This document shows, piece after piece, positions 63,111-64,000 of a stretch of 64,000 nt of DNA (position 1 is the stretch's first letter; every line of letters begins with the position of its first letter). The DNA is from Leptospira broomii serovar Hurstbridge str. 5399. GTDB lineage: Bacteria; Spirochaetota; Leptospiria; Leptospirales; Leptospiraceae. Position numbers and translations under genes: made by a program. The notes below the pieces were generated by a model. That model was not told the DNA's origin. It worked only from the letters and a program-made list of their open reading frames with translations, and ran no database searches. The stretch spans positions 250,501 through 314,500 of the forward strand of contig NZ_AHMO02000004.1 of assembly GCF_000243715.2 (NCBI RefSeq), read 5' to 3'.

Positions 63111-64000
63111 TTAAAAGGCGGCGACTAAAATCGTTTCAATTTCGTTTTTTGGCAATTCGCGTGGTAGGCAGTCTAAAAAGGGAAACGAGGACGCCAAGCT
63201 AGCAATTCCGGGAAGATCGATTTTTCTTACTTCGTATTCTGAGAGTCTTTGCGGAATCTTCAATTCTATATAAATCTTCCTGATTCCTTCCACAGCTTTA
63301 ATCGCGGCTTCGATTACTGATATATTGGAAATATCTTCGTCTAAAGCCTTTGCGATCAAAACGTATTTTCCGGCAGAAGAGGTCAAATTATATTCCATAA
63401 CGTGAGGAAGAAGAATCGACATCGCTTGAAAAATATCCAGGTTCGTTAAATTCGAAGCTGCCAAGGATAAAGCGTAACAAAGGCCAAGCGAACTCGATGA
63501 ATGGGACATTCCAACTAGTAAGCTTGCCCCGAAAATCCCATTACGATATTGTAAATTTTTCGGGTCTCGAATTGCAGGTACTAAATTTTTATAAATAATT
63601 TCGATCGCCCTTAGTGCGGAAGAATTCGTAAGTTCGTTCGAATATTTGGATAGGATACTATCCACGGCGGCGGCTAAAATTCCCACTCCGACTTTTGCGA
63701 CGTCGGCCGAAGTCATGAAAGCTCCGATTTTAGCGTCCGCGATTACAAGTTCCGGAAAAAGATATTCGTGAGTAAAATAGCGGACCGTCCTGTCTTCGTC
63801 AGTGTAGATGGTAGCGATAGGTGCACACTCCAGTCCCATGATCGGATGAGTGGGTATCAAAACCAAAGGAACCGGTCTTTTTAATTTCGGGACTCTTTTC
63901 GCTATGAAGATATCTTCGGCGAAAGAATCGTTCGTTGTAAGTAGGGAAACTAATTTAGCGGTATTTAAACTTTCGTATGAACCGTAACCGATAATGCAAT
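63111..64000 (-). CDS. Iron-containing alcohol dehydrogenase-like protein, partial (5' end lies outside the window)
   Basis: The minus-strand frame is open from the window edge to the stop at 63111, so the N-terminus is missing (296 codons present). The first visible residues GYGSYESLNTAKL match the NAD-binding GGGS-x2-D-x-AK loop of group III (iron-type) dehydrogenases, and the sequence continues with VLIPTHPIMGLECAPIATIY, HEYLFPELVIADAKI and GMSHSSSSLGLCYALS, where metal-ligand histidines would lie. The usual HxxxH pattern is altered (GMSHSSSSLGLCYAL has one His), so metal binding may be atypical. The substrate is unknown. Confidence 0.75.
   Translation of the reverse strand, partial: CIIGYGSYESLNTAKLVSLLTTNDSFAEDIFIAKRVPKLKRPVPLVLIPTHPIMGLECAPIATIYTDEDRTVRYFTHEYLFPELVIADAKIGAFMTSADVAKVGVGILAAAVDSILSKYSNELTNSSALRAIEIIYKNLVPAIRDPKNLQYRNGIFGASLLVGMSHSSSSLGLCYALSLAASNLTNLDIFQAMSILLPHVMEYNLTSSAGKYVLIAKALDEDISNISVIEAAIKAVEGIRKIYIELKIPQRLSEYEVRKIDLPGIASLASSFPFLDCLPRELPKNEIETILVAAF

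Overview
This window is a stretch of spirochaete chromosome that reads as Leptospira. The evidence is the order of core genes, the Leptospira-style lipoprotein signal sequences, the family resemblance of several hypothetical proteins, and the frequent TTG starts. Base composition looks mid-40s % GC by eye (not computed). That would fit the intermediate (P2-type) leptospires better than the AT-richer L. interrogans group, but the species is an inference. The gene content is almost entirely housekeeping. No phage, CRISPR array, intact insertion sequence or rRNA was seen, and there is one tRNA.

Layout. 1-876 is the 5' part of a lipoprotein gene on the minus strand. 1178-11307 is a long plus-strand translation and RNA-decay operon: rimP-nusA-infB-rbfA-truB-rpsO-pnp-M16 peptidase-dut. 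A 152-bp tandem repeat separates it from ftsK-lolA-rodZ-like-rimO-pgsA-trpD (11913-19787). Next come yajC, a lysine-rich exported protein, secD and secF (protein export), then ribD-ribE-ribBA (riboflavin). On the minus strand an aminotransferase, a prepilin peptidase and pdxH form a compact operon. Divergent from it is a 1010-residue midasin-like AAA/VWA protein, followed by smpB, der, plsY, a hypothetical gene and a BASS-family transporter. 37-43 kb is looser: lipoprotein, EamA transporter, winged-helix protein, EAL phosphodiesterase, DUF1232 membrane protein, srkA-like kinase and a decayed gene. A DUF115/Maf-like gene diverges from smc-thiG-thiH. The last part holds a Cys-rich secreted protein, tRNA-Met, glnA with a sigma-54 promoter, a short DsbD, lgt, an M23 peptidase, pcnB, recJ, a bactofilin and a partial iron-type alcohol dehydrogenase.

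How the genes work together. Three modules are coherent. The first is translation initiation, ribosome maturation and RNA turnover (rimP to pnp, with smpB, der, rimO and pcnB). The second is envelope biogenesis and export (SecDF-YajC, LolA, Lgt, DsbD, PgsA, PlsY, M23 peptidase, bactofilin, RodZ-like). The third is cofactor and nitrogen metabolism (rib, thi, pdxH, trpD, glnA).

The most unusual content is between and inside genes rather than a new gene cluster. A dispersed intergenic repeat family combines a CCCACCC/GGGTGGG hairpin with a GTGGGAGCTCCTAC palindrome and occurs at five places, twice as ~215-220 bp elements with matching ends. A pair of ~146-150 bp elements with 11-bp terminal inverted repeats sits against the srkA-like gene. 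A 152-bp minisatellite lies before ftsK, and a 63-bp minisatellite inside infB encodes a Gly/Arg/Gln/Tyr repeat. glnA has a sigma-54 promoter together with an NtrC-like dyad, and its adenylylation tyrosine is replaced. The SMC protein appears to lack a normal hinge.
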